From: Ectobius pallidus
Taxonomy: Eukaryota > Arthropoda > Insecta > Blattodea > Ectobiidae
DNA: 64,000 bases
NCBI GenBank assembly: GCA_964059195.1
Contig: CAXKWD010000009.1
Span: 43,433,160 to 43,497,159, forward strand
Direction: 5' to 3'
A program made the translations under genes and the position numbers. This document shows positions 1 to 12,146 of the stretch, piece after piece (the stretch's first letter is position 1; each line of letters starts with the position of its first letter). A model generated the notes under the pieces. The model saw nothing but the letters and a program-made list of their open reading frames with translations. It was not told the DNA's origin and did not search any database.

Positions 1-536
1 GTTGTTTTTGTTTTTGTTTTAATGAAAGAAGCTACAAGTATGAAGATATTTCACTGTTCAGTCCTTGTGAAGATACATAGGCCTAAATATGTGCATGTAG
101 GTACAAACAAGTGATAAAAATAAAACGGAAAATTATTATAGATACTTGCGATTGGTTGTAATTTTACATATTCGTTTGTTGTACTGGATTTGTCACCGAT
201 TCTTTGTAATTTAAGTTTAGCAAGAAAAGTTATTATACATTTTGTTAATTTAGGTTATGTAGAAAGGGGCCTTTCCATTAAGCATTTCCATTAATGAAGT
301 GGATGGATTTCCTGTTATACGTCTAGACGTCATTTTGCCGTTTTTAGTAGCAATTATATTTGCCAGTTTGCTGGTAGTCAATCATTATTACGAATGAAAT
401 AGCCTACACATGAAGGACATCAGTATAATTACTTGCACAACCATCTTATCTCCTTAGCGAGTTCCAGGAATAGGATATCAATAAGACTTGGCAAGCGTCA
501 CCCAAGGCTGAACGGGTACATCAAACGCATTACAAA
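1..536. other. AT-rich DNA, no gene recognised
   Basis: No coding region or repeat family could be supported here. The only notable item is the octamer TAGGCCTA at 78, one of many in the window. Confidence 0.5.
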
Positions 537-624
537 ACGAATTTAACAATGATACAAAATACGTTCAAAGCAAAAAGTGCCCAGTATTTATATAGATATT
601 TTTTGTATTATTGTTAAATTCGTT
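537..624. repeat. Short inverted repeat (hairpin, possible mini-MITE)
   Basis: Arms at 537-560 and 601-624 are reverse complements with about one mismatch (arm core acgaatttaacaat). They enclose a 40-base spacer. No target duplication was established, so this may be a tiny MITE remnant or a chance hairpin. Confidence 0.5.
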
Positions 625-648
625 CTTTAATGCATTTAATATCCATAC

Positions 649-655
<7 letters not shown>

Positions 656-712
<57 letters not shown>
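656..712. repeat. (TA)n microsatellite
   Basis: An uninterrupted TA dinucleotide tract. The apparent 90-residue reading frame across it, rich in alternating Tyr and Ile, is an artefact of the repeat. Confidence 0.95.
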
Positions 713-715
<3 letters not shown>

Positions 716-1688
716 TTATTTTGTCATTGTATCATTTTTGAAACCATAACTGCACTTATGATAGCGATAGCAATCAAAATATTTATTTTCTTTCCAGTTG
801 GACATAATATATATAAATCTGCGTTTCAATACATATTTACTTTTAAAAACCTTAATTTATACCTTAATGGACGTCCATTTTGATGTACCGTACCAATGGA
901 CTTTGAAAATGCAATCGATTTGTAACAATTAAAAATTGTTAGTGCTCTGTAAAAAATTTGAGTTCCCATTCGTCCCGTTTCCCGGGACAGTTCCTTGTTT
1001 AATAGAATGTCACCGTGTCCCGGCTTTTTTCTCAAATGTCCCTCTTTTTTTCTTTTTAAGGAATACTTCCTAAAATAATGCATTAGGCTTTTATGCCATA
1101 TTAAATATGCATCACTCCTGGTGGCGAATTCACGGAAGATTGATGAGTTATATAGGAAGTTTGTAATTCTCATAACCATATTCTTTTATTTCCCCAGGCT
1201 TCTGTTGCCTGCGTTGCATACCCATGGTTCCACGATGTCTGTTCAGTACCGGAAACGTAAACTTTAATCATGCATACTTTAAAATTCTGTTCTTATAATC
1301 GTTGTAATGTGATTGTGATTTATATAATATATAATACTAGTATATGCACGATGAATTTTAATTTATTTCCTCATTTCTTACTTGACCTGCTTTATTTTTA
1401 TAAAATGTCCAAGTTTTTTCAAGTGAAGAATGTAAATATGGCGTTTGTTTTGTTTTGTTTTTGTTTTTTTCTTCAAATTGCATTATGAAAACCGTATGTT
1501 TACCCAATGTCTAAATATGGTCTGGATATTAATAAAGTTAAATTTGTTTAAAATGTTGTGTATTTAAAAAGGATTAGGCTACATGTTTACATTGTTGTGT
1601 AAGATTTAATCATTTAGACCATTTTTAGTAGATATGTGGGAGATGTAACAGCGGGAATTAAAGAAAACATAAATGAACAATTTGTTTG

Positions 1689-1689
<1 letters not shown>
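713..1689. other. Non-coding DNA, nothing recognised
   Basis: A minus-strand open frame of 117 codons at 826-1179 has no recognisable motif and is not called. A small inverted sequence around gtcccgtttcccgggac (976-992) is the only local structure seen. Confidence 0.45.

Positions 1690-1740
<51 letters not shown>
1690..1740. repeat. (AT)n microsatellite
   Basis: Pure AT dinucleotide tract of about 50 bases. Confidence 0.95.
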
Positions 1741-1743
<3 letters not shown>

Positions 1744-1917
1744 AATATTTTGTACTAAAACTTATTACAATAATTTTTATATATTTTCAACTTTCATGCA
1801 TGAAAACTCCTTAAGCAATCTTGACCTCTGTTTAAACATAAATGTAACTCACACCTTATACCTATTTTGCCCCATGTTACATGGAATAAATAATTTTAAT
1901 AGGACATGCATATACAT

Positions 1918-2681
1918 CGGAGTTCATCAATTGAGCGCAAGATAAAATTTTGCCAGAACTGAATGCATCAATTGAGCGCGGCGGTCAATTTTGAAATGCA
2001 TCAATTGAGCGCAACGCTCACTTTTGCACCAGCCGCAGCAATTTCTCTTCCCATTTTGTAGAGACTTAGGACTCTCTGTACATTGACAGGTATTGTTAGA
2101 AATGCTGTATCGTATCCATTTCGGATGCTTGAGTACCGTTTAGTTTGTATTTGTCATAATTTATCTAGGTCACTTTCTTGGATAATAGCAGGACACTCTC
2201 TTTAGGAAACAAATTCTAGTAATATTTCCACGTCGATATTTATCAAGTAATTCTTCTATATACTGCTTCCTCCTTTTATATGTGGGATGCCATAGTAGGC
2301 CTACACAGTCATTGTCCATTACTGCACTCTTCGAATTACAAGTAAGTAATGGTAACCGTTAAAAGACACAAGAGGAGATGTGAAACAAAGACAAGTGACT
2401 AGTACCCAGCGTTACCATACACTAAATACATTAAAACAAAAATTATCTAGGATCAGCATTGCCACACTTTGCACACAACATATCTCACGCCTAGGGAATA
2501 TTGTTAGAGCCAATCCTACATATAAAAAGAGGAAACAGTATATAGAAGAATTACTTTAAAATCGCGCTAAATTGATCCATTCCAAAACTAAACCACCGCG
2601 CTCAATTGATGCACACCCAAAACTGACCCCGCGCTCAATTGATGCATGTTTAATAAGTTCGCGCTCAATTGATGTACACCC
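1918..2681. mobile_element. Foldback DNA element (764 bp) with iterated subterminal motif
   Basis: The element is flanked by the identical 9-mer catatacat at 1909-1917 and 2682-2690, read as a target-site duplication. The termini are inverted, and each arm carries three or four spaced copies of catcaattgagcgc (left near 1924, 1968 and 2000; right, inverted, near 2574, 2617, 2632 and 2661). The pairing continues inward: 2240-2285 is the reverse complement of about 2510-2560. There is no open frame of note, so it is non-autonomous. A 9-bp duplication is typical of Mutator-like elements, but 8-bp hAT cannot be excluded. The superfamily is inference; the structure is seen directly. Confidence 0.85.
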
Positions 2682-2690
2682 CATATACAT

Positions 2691-3898
2691 TACCTTCTGC
2701 GCCATTACTTCCTTCCAAGAAAACAGATAGTTTTAAAAACATGTGACTAATAGCAGGAAGTAGTAATTACAGAAGAAACCACAGAATGCGTTCCAGAAAT
2801 TATTACTGATATGTCACATCAAGCATTAGCGGAAAATCAATTTTACAGCAGAAATAACGTCGCAAATACATAATGTACATATCTGTAACACGTGACATTA
2901 GAGGGTTAAATACTATTACATGTATATTTTCCACAATCTCCGAATTCTCCTCTGGCACCAATGTTAAATGCGCAAACAATAAAACAAATTTCCATATATA
3001 CTGCCCCTGGTTATCTTGTTGCCGGAAGATATAGGCCTACATAAGTGTGACTCTTCTTTTTGGTGTTAGTGATTTGATTATCATTATTAGTATGATGATG
3101 AGCGTGACATGACGTGGAATATATTACATGGCTTTATTACATTTAAATCTCGTCCTGAGTTCATTACGTTGAAATAGGTTTTCACTTCACTTAAGTGCAT
3201 TACATTTCATTTCATCGCAATACAGTGCAGTAGGTTGCACTCAAATTAAATTTGAAGTTTACTACATTAGTTAGATTATGTTGTCATTCAACATTATATT
3301 GTGCGAGTATTACATTCCGGTATGCACTAATGAAACTGACTAAATTCTAAGGGTAATCTCACAGTTACTGTATGGCAACATTTATTTACTGTCTCTCGTG
3401 ACAAGTTCTCTAAAACTGTCCGACAGTGAAATCACGATTCAAAAAATCTTTTCCTTCAAAAATTATAATTGCTTATCAGTGTTCTATGATATAACTTGCT
3501 TCTATCAAACAGATAGGAAGGGATATAAATCTGAATTTAAAATTGGGTTACCTGAAATTTATGAATGTTCTTATAATACCCAATACAAGTCTTATAACAA
3601 CAACAAAAAATAAGGGCAATACTATCCCGCAACGAACTAAGGGCTGAAATCGACTTTTAGTAGGCAAACGGCATCAATTTTACTGTAGAAAGTCTGGTGG
3701 GTGTGAACCCACTGTCTCTGAACTCTACTTTTTCCAATGCCACCAGTACCCTTTAAGATTTGTGGTATCCGTCGTTAGTTTGGCAGAGTGATCAATTTCT
3801 CGTGTTAAGGCACCTATCAGGCTCTAATATGTTATCCGGATGAGTTGAGTTAGGGATAAAATAAGCCGTATCTTTCTTATAGTTATCCAAGTATGCGA
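2691..3898. other. Non-coding DNA, nothing recognised
   Basis: No family recognised. A 71-codon open frame at 3398-3613 shows no motif and is in ordinary AT-rich sequence. Confidence 0.45.
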
Positions 3899-4150
3899 TA
3901 CCATCTGCGTGGTCTAGTAGCTTGCTGACTAAGGATCTGAAGGTTTGGTTTTTATTCCCAACACCTCGGATTTTTCTAAGATAGCGAAATCTGGTTTCCT
4001 CAGCCTCGGGAGGAGAACTGAGGAGTCACTTGATAAATCATAAATAACGTCCTTGCATGCTGACCACATGCCCTAATCCTGTCATCTTCCCATGATGTCG
4101 ATCGACGGAAGTAGATGATGCAGCGGACGGATGGTAGGCCTTGTCTCACA
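3899..4150 (+). mobile_element. tRNA-derived SINE, diverged copy
   Basis: The head resembles a tRNA: ctgcgtggtctagtagcttg fits a Pol III A box, and ggtttggtttttattccc about 40 bases later resembles a B box. The body contains cagcctcgggaggagaactg and gctgaccacatgccc, segments shared with the second copy at 30619-30835 (gcctgcgtggtctagtgg, cagcctcgtgatgacaactg, cggaagtatatgaagcagcc). The order of head, body and tail is the same in both copies. The family looks like a widespread arthropod SINE; no name is assigned. Confidence 0.75.
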
Positions 4151-5246
4151 GAGAATGTTCCAAGCATTAATCAGGAACAGTTCAGTAGGAGAAGTGACGA
4201 GAGAAAGTACTTAAATGATTTCAGCTCCAGTCGATATGAAGACAGAGGCAGTGGACAAAAGTTCATACTATCGCTCACCATATTCAGGATGTTTCATTAA
4301 TTCGCACAGAATATCTATAATGTAAGCCTCTTTTGTCCCTTTTTTAGTTTGCAGATATTTTATCGAATGATCAAACTCAAATGGCGCACATTATAATTTC
4401 AGATTGAGGACCACCCGTTCTTTACCCACATAAGTAAAACAATAGAGAAGTAAATGCGGATAAAATTGACTTAACTTAAGTTCAGTATCCTTCCACCAGA
4501 TAGATATTTGTACATGATTTTCAGTCTACCAATTTCTACCAAATCTACCAGAGATGCAGTATTGTGATTATAGGATTTTTATATGTTTAAAGTTTTTCTT
4601 CGTCGTTTTTATAAAATATACTTTCACATAAACAAAAATATGCTTGAAAATTCATATTTCAAAGTAGTGTACGGTGTATGTAAAAATAACTCCTCTGGTA
4701 GAATTGTCTACTTGAAGTCTTAAGATGCCGTTTAAAACTCGTGCAATAGCAGTGTTTGTAGCAGTTTTGTTTTACATATGATATTTTAATTGCTATAGTT
4801 CTGACCTTCCTGTGGAATATATGTAGACCATATATTCCTCTTTGGGGGCTAGAGATTGTAGCAATTCATTTTTCAAATGTTATTTAATTGCTACAGTTTA
4901 GTGTTTTCCTCATGTGAGAGTTTAAAGTTATTATAGTAAATCTTAATAGCCCAGCATCATGCAATAATAGTATGTAATCTAGGCAGAGAAGAGTATTTAA
5001 AAGTCTGCCTTTTTGATCAGCTGATGTGTCATTGCTCCTTCGTTTCGGCAACACTGTTCATTTACAGCTGTCTGGCATCATTGCTAGCTCTTGCCGCGTG
5101 GCAGTATTTCTCTCCCAGTCGGCCGTGAGCTGCCTAGTTTGAATGTATTAGTCCTTATGATTGGCGATTCCGTTTTGTTTTGCAAGATTCTAACAGTATG
5201 TGTGATTTGTTTAGAATTCATGATGGCCGTCGCTGCAGTATGAGTG
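4151..5246. other. Non-coding DNA
   Basis: Nothing recognised in 4151-4980. From about 5000 the GC content rises toward the promoter candidate that follows. Confidence 0.4.
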
Positions 5247-5301
5247 TGACGTCATTAGTCGTATTTCTATAAAAGGAAAAGCGCCCTGTAAATCGTTCTC
5301 A
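5247..5301 (+). promoter_or_regulatory. Pol II core promoter: CRE, TATA box and initiator
   Basis: A perfect CREB/ATF palindrome TGACGTCA (5247-5254) lies 13 bases before TATAAAAG (5268-5275). A match to the insect initiator consensus TCAKTY, TCATTT at 5299-5304, places +1 at the A of 5301, so the TATA box sits at -33 to -26, the canonical spacing. The surrounding sequence is more GC-rich than the background. The coincidence of three correctly spaced elements is the evidence; no transcript is known to me. Confidence 0.6.
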
Positions 5302-5407
5302 TTTGCCTAGCATGAATCCGGAGATTAACGTGTAACGATTTAGTGTGTTTTGGCGCCATTCATGTTAGGCTCCTTTCGGTTTTTCTCATCTCGGCCCATG
5401 TTTCAAG
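5301..5407 (+). other. Candidate noncoding first exon ending at a splice donor
   Basis: From the predicted start at 5301 the sequence runs 107 bases to a strong donor, AAG|GTATGT, at 5407/5408. The only ATG inside opens a seven-codon frame, so this would be a 5' leader exon or part of a noncoding RNA. A related block at about 5903-5945 (ggcgcc, atgttagg, then taaggtatgtta) ends at another AAG|GTATGT and could be a duplicated alternative exon. I could not identify the downstream coding exon, which may lie outside the window. Confidence 0.4.
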
Positions 5408-5412
5408 GTATG

Positions 5413-6240
5413 TGTTAGTTTGTATATTATGAAGTAATTTGTTGATATGTGGGAACTGCATTGTTGTGTATATATTTTATTTTAGGAGTGCCCAAGCATG
5501 CGTTTTGTGTCTTTTGCATTTTGTGTTGCGATGGTGGCATTGTAAATGTAATGAAGTTTAAGCTAGAGCATTTAGTATGAAGATGTGCCAGATATAAGTA
5601 GATGAATTGTTTGGCCACCATCATTATGTAGAGTAAATAATGCAAGACTGTGAAATTAATTAATTGCATGCTGGGATATTTGTGATGGAGGTTTCATTGT
5701 AATATTTTGGTGTGCAGTTCCCACGTTTTTCTCTTACCTTGAAGCATGTGGTGTTTTTCTAAATTTATTTGTCTTGCTTTTATTTCTTGCCTCCGTATTT
5801 GATTTCATGTAGCAAATGAGCCTGGCCTAGTGATTGAATGGGAAAGGCCAGTTTTTTATTTAGGATTGTTTTGTCAGCATGGAGTGAGATTTAAGTATGT
5901 ATTTCGGCGCCGGGAATGTTAGGATGGATGCATGGAATGTTTAAGGTATGTTATTATAAATTTTGAGGGCTTGTATATTATTTAATATTTATTATAAATT
6001 TAAAATTATTGCTTTCTTTTGGAAATATGAAATTGACTTAACTATTTCAGGGATCCCATGTGTAAATTGTATCAGATCTTTCAATTTTTGGATCACTGAA
6101 TCTGTAAATTTTATTTATTTGCTTATCATTAGAAGTTTGTATGAAATTAATTAAACATTTCAAAAGGTGCTTCACACAGAAAGATGTAATTTATGTAGAG
6201 GGAAATATGTTGGATAAATTTTCTGTATGTACCTTCTCTT
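5413..6240. other. Probable intronic DNA downstream of the candidate first exon
   Basis: No gene seen. It contains the second ggcgcc/atgttagg block with a potential splice donor at 5945/5946. Confidence 0.35.
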
Positions 6241-6365
6241 CCAGGATTTAAACTTGTGATAATGTAACAGGGCTTCACCCGAATTAAAATAAGAAAGAGG
6301 GCTTCACCCTAATATTGATTACAGGATTGAAATATATTTATATATATAAAAGGGTTTCACTCTAA
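6241..6365. repeat. Degenerate short tandem units (agggcttcaccc)
   Basis: Three spaced copies of a 12-13-base word: cagggcttcaccc at about 6268, gagggcttcaccc at about 6297 and aagggtttcactc at about 6349. Spacing is irregular. Function unknown. Confidence 0.5.
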
Positions 6366-6982
6366 AGTGTTTTAATTTTCTTGGAGACCTTCAGTCAATA
6401 TGTCATGAATGTAATAGTTTCAATCTTTATTTCAGCTTTTAATATTTGTACACTCCCTTGTCCACTGTCAATATGTTTTAGTATTTTAACTTTTGTAAAA
6501 AGCAAGATTTTGGATTTTGTAGTATAAAAGATTTGAATACATTTTAATTTAGCTTCCACTTTTATAAATGATAGTTCTTCTTTTGGGCGAAGAGGCTGGA
6601 AAGCACTTCCAAGCTCTTCGTATTTCTTTGTTTCCTCCTCCCTGGTCACAGTATTTTCAGAGTCTCTGGTAGCAAGAAGATGGTGCCCAGCAGAAGTGAA
6701 GAAGAAACGTTGTATATTGTTGTCGAGGTGACCTTAAGTGGGGGAGGGGGTTACATGTTGGTGTTATTTCCCTTGAAGACTGAAAGTTTAAAGTTTTTCA
6801 TTTACGAGAAATAAGAAATATTTGCCAGTATTCCCCTTTCCAGAAGCACTACTGCTTTATCATAGGCCCTCGGACAGATTATGTGGCAAGAACGAAAGGC
6901 CTATGTGCAAGATTTTAATAGCAAACCATATTTTTTCCTGTCTGTATCAATGAAGTAGAGTGGCTCTGCACCGAAGACTTTG
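6366..6982. other. Non-coding DNA with one weak exon candidate
   Basis: At 6659-6728 a pyrimidine-poor but valid acceptor (tattttcag) is followed by about 70 bases open in one frame and a gtgacc donor-like end. The evidence is too weak to call an exon. A minus-strand 84-codon frame at 6395-6649 has no motif. Confidence 0.25.
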
Positions 6983-7195
6983 ATGTTGAATATTTATTTT
7001 TTAATATTTTTTATTTATTATTTACCGGTACCATGAAAATTACAAATTACAAATTAGAAAATACAAATTAATACATAATTATTACAAATACAAATATAAA
7101 TAATATAAACAAAATTATTAGAATTACAAAAGAGCATTATTTGCCCCTCATGAGCATAGCTCGTGTTCGGGGTCAGTTCAGTTATACTAAAATTA
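6983..7195 (-). mobile_element. Non-LTR retrotransposon 3' tail
   Basis: Read on the minus strand, the segment has a short 3' UTR signature (tgaactgaccccgaacacga, then gctatgctcatgagg) and ends in a degenerate A-rich tail of aaataataaataaa type. The same signature and tail recur at 17341-17446. This is the usual form of a severely 5'-truncated LINE copy. No coding sequence remains. Confidence 0.6.
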
Positions 7196-9716
7196 TATTT
7201 TGAACATTATATAAAAAGAAAACATACATATTATAGTTTTAGGCAAAAAATAAGAATAAAAATAAATAAGATTGCTTATATGAAATAAAATACATGAACA
7301 AAGATGCGAAAAATAAATTACAATAACATAACAAAGTTGCAAACAAAATACCCTATGTTAATAATTAAAAATTTACAGTTAAGAATGTTTTCCATGTTTT
7401 ATTTTGTTGAAAACATTTGTCTTACAAAGAAAGTTAATGCATGCATCCTTTTGACCCGAAGTAAAGTAGTAGATTTAAGCTGTGCTAAAGAACTCCATAC
7501 TTTTGAGACTCTCTATGTGTCAAATATCTACTTATTTTCTGCTTATAATACCCATTTTGACAGGTATTCCTTGCAGACTAAAGCTAGGACAAATTACTTG
7601 ATAACGGTTAACTGCACAAGCAATCTGTCATAAGAACACACAGCTAATTGGATATTATTTGCCGTTATGTGGTTTTTATGTCGATTACTCTTAGACAGAC
7701 AGTTAATTACAGTTCATTCCTAATCTCTTGGTCTATGTAGGTCTACTATACGTTTCTCTGTGTTTTTCATACGGACAATACCATATAGGCTAAACAGTCG
7801 CCAGTAGCAGCCACATGATTGCCCATCCACTTCAAAACATGACGAAATATTTTCAGCAACCGTCTTGTACTGGAACTGATGATTCAATCTGTACTTGTCA
7901 TCAACCAAACTCTCATTTAAAGGCTAACTGGATAATTATAAATAACATAATTATTGGTTAAAACTACAATATCCAGTTCTCGGATAGTTTATATCCTATG
8001 GATAAAAGGTAAAGGTTATTTTAGCAACTATTTGTCCAGTTAACCAATTAACTTTTATCTGGATTATCCAGCTCATGTGCATACCTCAGAAGAGATGCAG
8101 GAACTGTAGAATTATCTTGACTAAAGAGGGGTCTTGGGAGTCATGAAGGGAAATAGTGTCAATCTGTCAGCTCCCTGCTCGTCCATCCTCCATCCTTTAT
8201 TCATCATGCAATCTCTGGAAATTGGAAGGTTAATCAAGTGAGTAACTTTAACACTTGGCTCTCACATCCTTCAGTAAGGGAACGGCTAGTCAGAAAGTAA
8301 TAAATTATGACTCAACAGTGACCTGTGATGGAATGAAGAATTGAAAGGTTCTGGGCAACAATGCCAAGTGCTTCTACTCTGTTACTCCAGTTCCACTATG
8401 CCAATGATATTACATAAGTACCACTTACCAGAATAAATATTGACCCTATTATAACATGATTTATATAAGTAACGGATTTTCTGATCAGATAATGTTTTAA
8501 ACTTTAAACTTTGAATGTTAATCTTATATTAGGCCTACATAATTCAATTCCCTTCCTTTTTAAATAAAAATTTTGTTATTATTCTGGACCCGACTGGACT
8601 ATACCACCAGACAGAAGAAGAAAACATATTATATTTCCAAACTTATGGCTTAAGGTATATATTATTTTTTCCACCTAATACCTCAATAACGCGTTTATGT
8701 GAAAAAGTATGTGCAGCACATTTCGAACCTTTTATGTGTGTGCTTAACGTTTTGTATCGTCAATGAATATTAAGTATATTTTTCAATTACTTCCTTTCAC
8801 ATGTGATACTAGTATGTCCATGTTCATGTTAATTCGAATAGGTTATTGTTGTTGCTGATATTTTAACTTTTAAGAAACTGGTAAGTCTGAAATAAACAAA
8901 AATATTGTATAAAAACGCACAATTTAATGTGGAAATTAGAAACATGGACGTTATCTATATTACGTTGTTGCATACTTGCGGATATATTTTTATTTCACAA
9001 TTATATTAATAAAACCCCGAACGAACAGGATCTCGTGCTCGGGTGGAGATCCAGTGTTACATTTATATGGACCAATGTTTTATGATTGATGTGTAATGCT
9101 AACCTAACTTATCTTAAAACTAAGAAGTAGACAAAATGTGACTGATGTAAAAAATACCAGGGAAGAGAGGCAAAAGCTGAGAGCAATGGCATGGCCAATG
9201 TGATGAAATTAATATTAATTACAAAATGACAAATAAGCAATAATAGTGTTCTTTAGGTGAAGTAATAGTGTGTACTAATTCCCATTGTAAATAATATATG
9301 TTCATTGGAATCCGATTTAAGATTTTGGAATATTACATTTCAACTTCTGTATTATATATTCCTTCGTGAAAAAATAACTCTTTTTCTTGTGTTATAGATA
9401 AGAAGCTCATACCAAATCAGAAAATATCCCTGGCCAAAATTAACAATTTTTAATACTCAATAATCGACGAGAGTAATATTTTATTAAGTAAGTAGGGTAG
9501 ACTAATCTTTGTTTACAATTTTAATAAAAATATGACATGGGACCCCCAAAACCTTCATTATGAAATACAATGAAATATGTGATTCATTCTTTCATTAGTA
9601 ATGGTTGTCTAAGAAGGAAGTAGAATTAATTTCTCGTGTAATCTAATCTCCATAAATTTGTTATCGGGGGACTCAAGCTGGTTACTTAAAAACAATAATT
9701 AGAAGCGATAAATAGA
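7196..9716. other. Non-coding DNA, nothing recognised
   Basis: Small open frames at 7304-7633 (+) and 7720-7908 (-) have no motif. A weak inverted pair tggataat / attatcca lies within 7926-8070. Confidence 0.4.
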
Positions 9717-9853
9717 ACGTTGTCTGATAACTTGGAACTACATTTGGAGCTTCCCAGATAAGCTGCACAATAAGAAGTGTTGACACTGCTGTTTAAAATA
9801 AAATATTAACCACTTTATCTCTAAATGACATAGCTTGTTATATCAGACAACGT
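9717..9853. repeat. Small element with about 13-bp inverted ends (possible MITE)
   Basis: acgttgtctgata (9717-9729) and its inverse tatcagacaacgt (9841-9853) bound 137 bases without coding content. No clear target duplication, so the call is tentative. Confidence 0.4.
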
Positions 9854-11077
9854 GGCGCTTTGTATGTGAAAAAAATTAAAAGAAAGCAAGACACTGTTAT
9901 GTGTGTGGTGAAGTAGGAAATTAGATCTTCCTTATCTGCTGGTACACAACATGCGGTGATTTAAATGTCCTTACCACTTAAAAAGTAAATCTTCATGGGT
10001 CATGACTACCAATTATTCAAAAACAGGCTAACAACCTTGCACTTTTACCCACAAATTTCATGAGCTCTAGGATCCCTAAGGCAGATCTACAACTTTGTCA
10101 ACATTCCAAACAATCCCAAAGAGACATTCAACCACGCAGATTTTGATCAAAACTTGCGGTGGTGTTTTGTCTGATGTGAGTACTTGTGTATACTGTGTTC
10201 ATATCGTGCCCCACATCACCGAATCAGAACATACGCTCCGCTTTTGTTCCATATTAGCCGTTGAATTGCCCCAACACTCTGATAATATATTTTTATTCAC
10301 GTTACAGTTGATATAAATTAATAGGGCCATTATGATTTAACTTCTTCTTGTAATAACAAAGCAAAAGAGAAAGTGAATTAATCATGACAAAAAGTAATTG
10401 AGTAAGATTGTAACCTTTTCTTATTACACATTAATAAGACGTTCTTGTAAATATTATTTATAGAATGAACTTATTCCATATGAAAGTTAAAGACAGACTG
10501 TAGACGGGCATGGGTGATAATGTTCGTATTCCTGATAACACTCAAGAGTTTACTTCAGTGAGTACACCATAGGGCCTATTCTATCTATTAAAAATAATTT
10601 ATTTGATTACAAACTCAGGTATAAATAATTTACCTATCTGGCTAGAAGGAAAGTACAGTTTCGAATCGAATCGTTCACTGCGTGGACGTAGTACAGAGCC
10701 TCCTGGTGGAGGTTTCATTTATCCAAGACCAGATTTAGTCTCACCTATTTTCTTACACAGGACAGAGCGTCAGGTGGTAAGACCATATTTCGACGACCAC
10801 CTGCAGAAAGCTAAGAACGTGAATGAGCCGTAGAATTGGATCCAGAGGCTCTTATTTAGGCTTGGAGTTCTTGAACGTACCGTAAATCTACGACACTGGA
10901 CCCACGGTTTATAGTCCCTCCCGGAGATTGTACGCAGTAGGCCTATAGCTTATCCTCCCACACACATTCAGTCAACAAGTAATATGATTATTTTAACTTT
11001 CGTCACCATATTTTAGTTATTTTCTATTAGGCCTTTCTAGTAATAGAGGAGTTGTAAAGGAATGGGTATTCCTACTA
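9854..11077. other. Non-coding DNA, nothing recognised
   Basis: Short open frames at 10095-10316 and 10603-10833 (+) show no family signature. The second is somewhat Gly/Pro rich but isolated. Confidence 0.4.
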
Positions 11078-11085
11078 ATGAGGAC

Positions 11086-11353
11086 CATAGGCGTAACCAG
11101 GCCGACCATATGGGGGGGTTATAACATCCGCGGGGTCTGGAGGGTATTCCATACCCCCAGGAAGAGGGGGGTCCGGGGGTCCTTCCCCGGAAAATTTTAA
11201 AAATTAAGACGCAAAATAACGAGTTTTAAGCTTCCCACGCTTTATACTTGTATTAAGTAATTTATGTGCAGACTTAAAAAAATTATACAATTTTCCTTTT
11301 TTTAATCAATGGGGGGGTTCAAACCCCCAAAACCCCCCCTCAGTACGCCTATG
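11086..11353. mobile_element. hAT-type MITE (268 bp)
   Basis: The termini cataggcgta and tacgcctatg are perfect inverted ends, flanked by atgaggac (11078-11085) and ttgaggac (11354-11361), an 8-bp duplication with one mismatch. The 5' part holds ggggtccgggggtccttccc followed by ggaaaatttt, and the 3' part has gggggggttcaaaccccc. An 8-bp duplication plus CA...TG ends fits hAT. No coding capacity. Confidence 0.8.
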
Positions 11354-11476
11354 TTGAGGACTGCCTATTTACTTTAAGCTTTGCGGATGACTAGGTGATT
11401 TTTGCTCAGGACGCTGAATATTTGGAATTCATGATAAGAAGACTGTATATGCAATACTGTACCAAAAATTTGAAAT

Positions 11477-12146
11477 GACCTAAATATAAGTAAACCCAAA
11501 TATTTGGTCACTAACTCAAGGGATAAGCACTGCATTTCAATTACTCAGGGAGAGAAAATTGAACAGGTAGATGCATTTAAATATTTAGGCACTTTGGTTA
11601 CTGGGGATGGAATTGGATTAGAAGATACTAGAACACGTATTGAACAACCAAGAAGAGTGTTGGGAGCCTTGAACTCAGTATGGTGGGATAAAAACATATC
11701 GAGAAAAACTAAATTACATATGAGGAAAGCGTCTGCTACAATAGTGAAGCCTAAATACTGAATGCAGAATACAAAAGGGAGATATCAGCAGTAGAAATGG
11801 ATTACTTAAGAAGAAGTGCAAGAGTTTCAAGAATCCAAAAGATTAGGAATCTAGAGATAAGGAGAAGGATGGAAGCGGAGGAGACAGTCCTAGATAGAAT
11901 TGAAATAAGAGGTTTAAGATGGTTTGGACACATAATGAGAATGGATTAACATAGATGGCGAATAAAATGCTTCAGTGGCAACCACCTGGAAGAGGAAGAC
12001 GGGGCAGACTGAGAAGATCCTGGTACCAGAGCATTAAAGAGATCATCGATGGGAGAGGACTCCAAAAAGAGACACCTTGGATCGAGAAAGATGGCGATTA
12101 GGAATGGGAAAGCGGCATTAGCTACAAAATCCCTACTACTACTACT
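11477..12146 (+). pseudogene. Non-LTR retrotransposon, 3' end of reverse-transcriptase ORF
   Basis: A fragment of a LINE polyprotein downstream of the catalytic core. One frame (11477-11758) encodes the conserved KYLG motif (FKYLGTLVT) followed by the stretch ending NISRKTKLHMRKA. After a frame change, 11796-11950 encodes DYLRRSARVSRIQK and later LRWFGHIMRM, the usual C-terminal signature of insect endonuclease-reverse transcriptase ORFs. It ends in a short (ACT)n tail at 12133-12146. The 5' end is missing (5' truncation), and there are at least one frameshift and one stop. The clade is not assignable from this piece. Confidence 0.85.

Noticed and set aside
611..883. 90-codon frame with alternating Tyr and Ile
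   Set aside because: Translation of a (TA)n microsatellite.
826..1179. 117-codon minus-strand frame
   Set aside because: No motif, no splice or promoter context, base composition as background.
6659..6728. Internal exon with acceptor tattttcag and a donor-like end
   Set aside because: Only about 70 bases, no recognisable peptide; splice-like words are frequent by chance.
10603..10833. 76-codon frame rich in Gly and Pro
   Set aside because: No family match recognised, isolated, no start or splice context.
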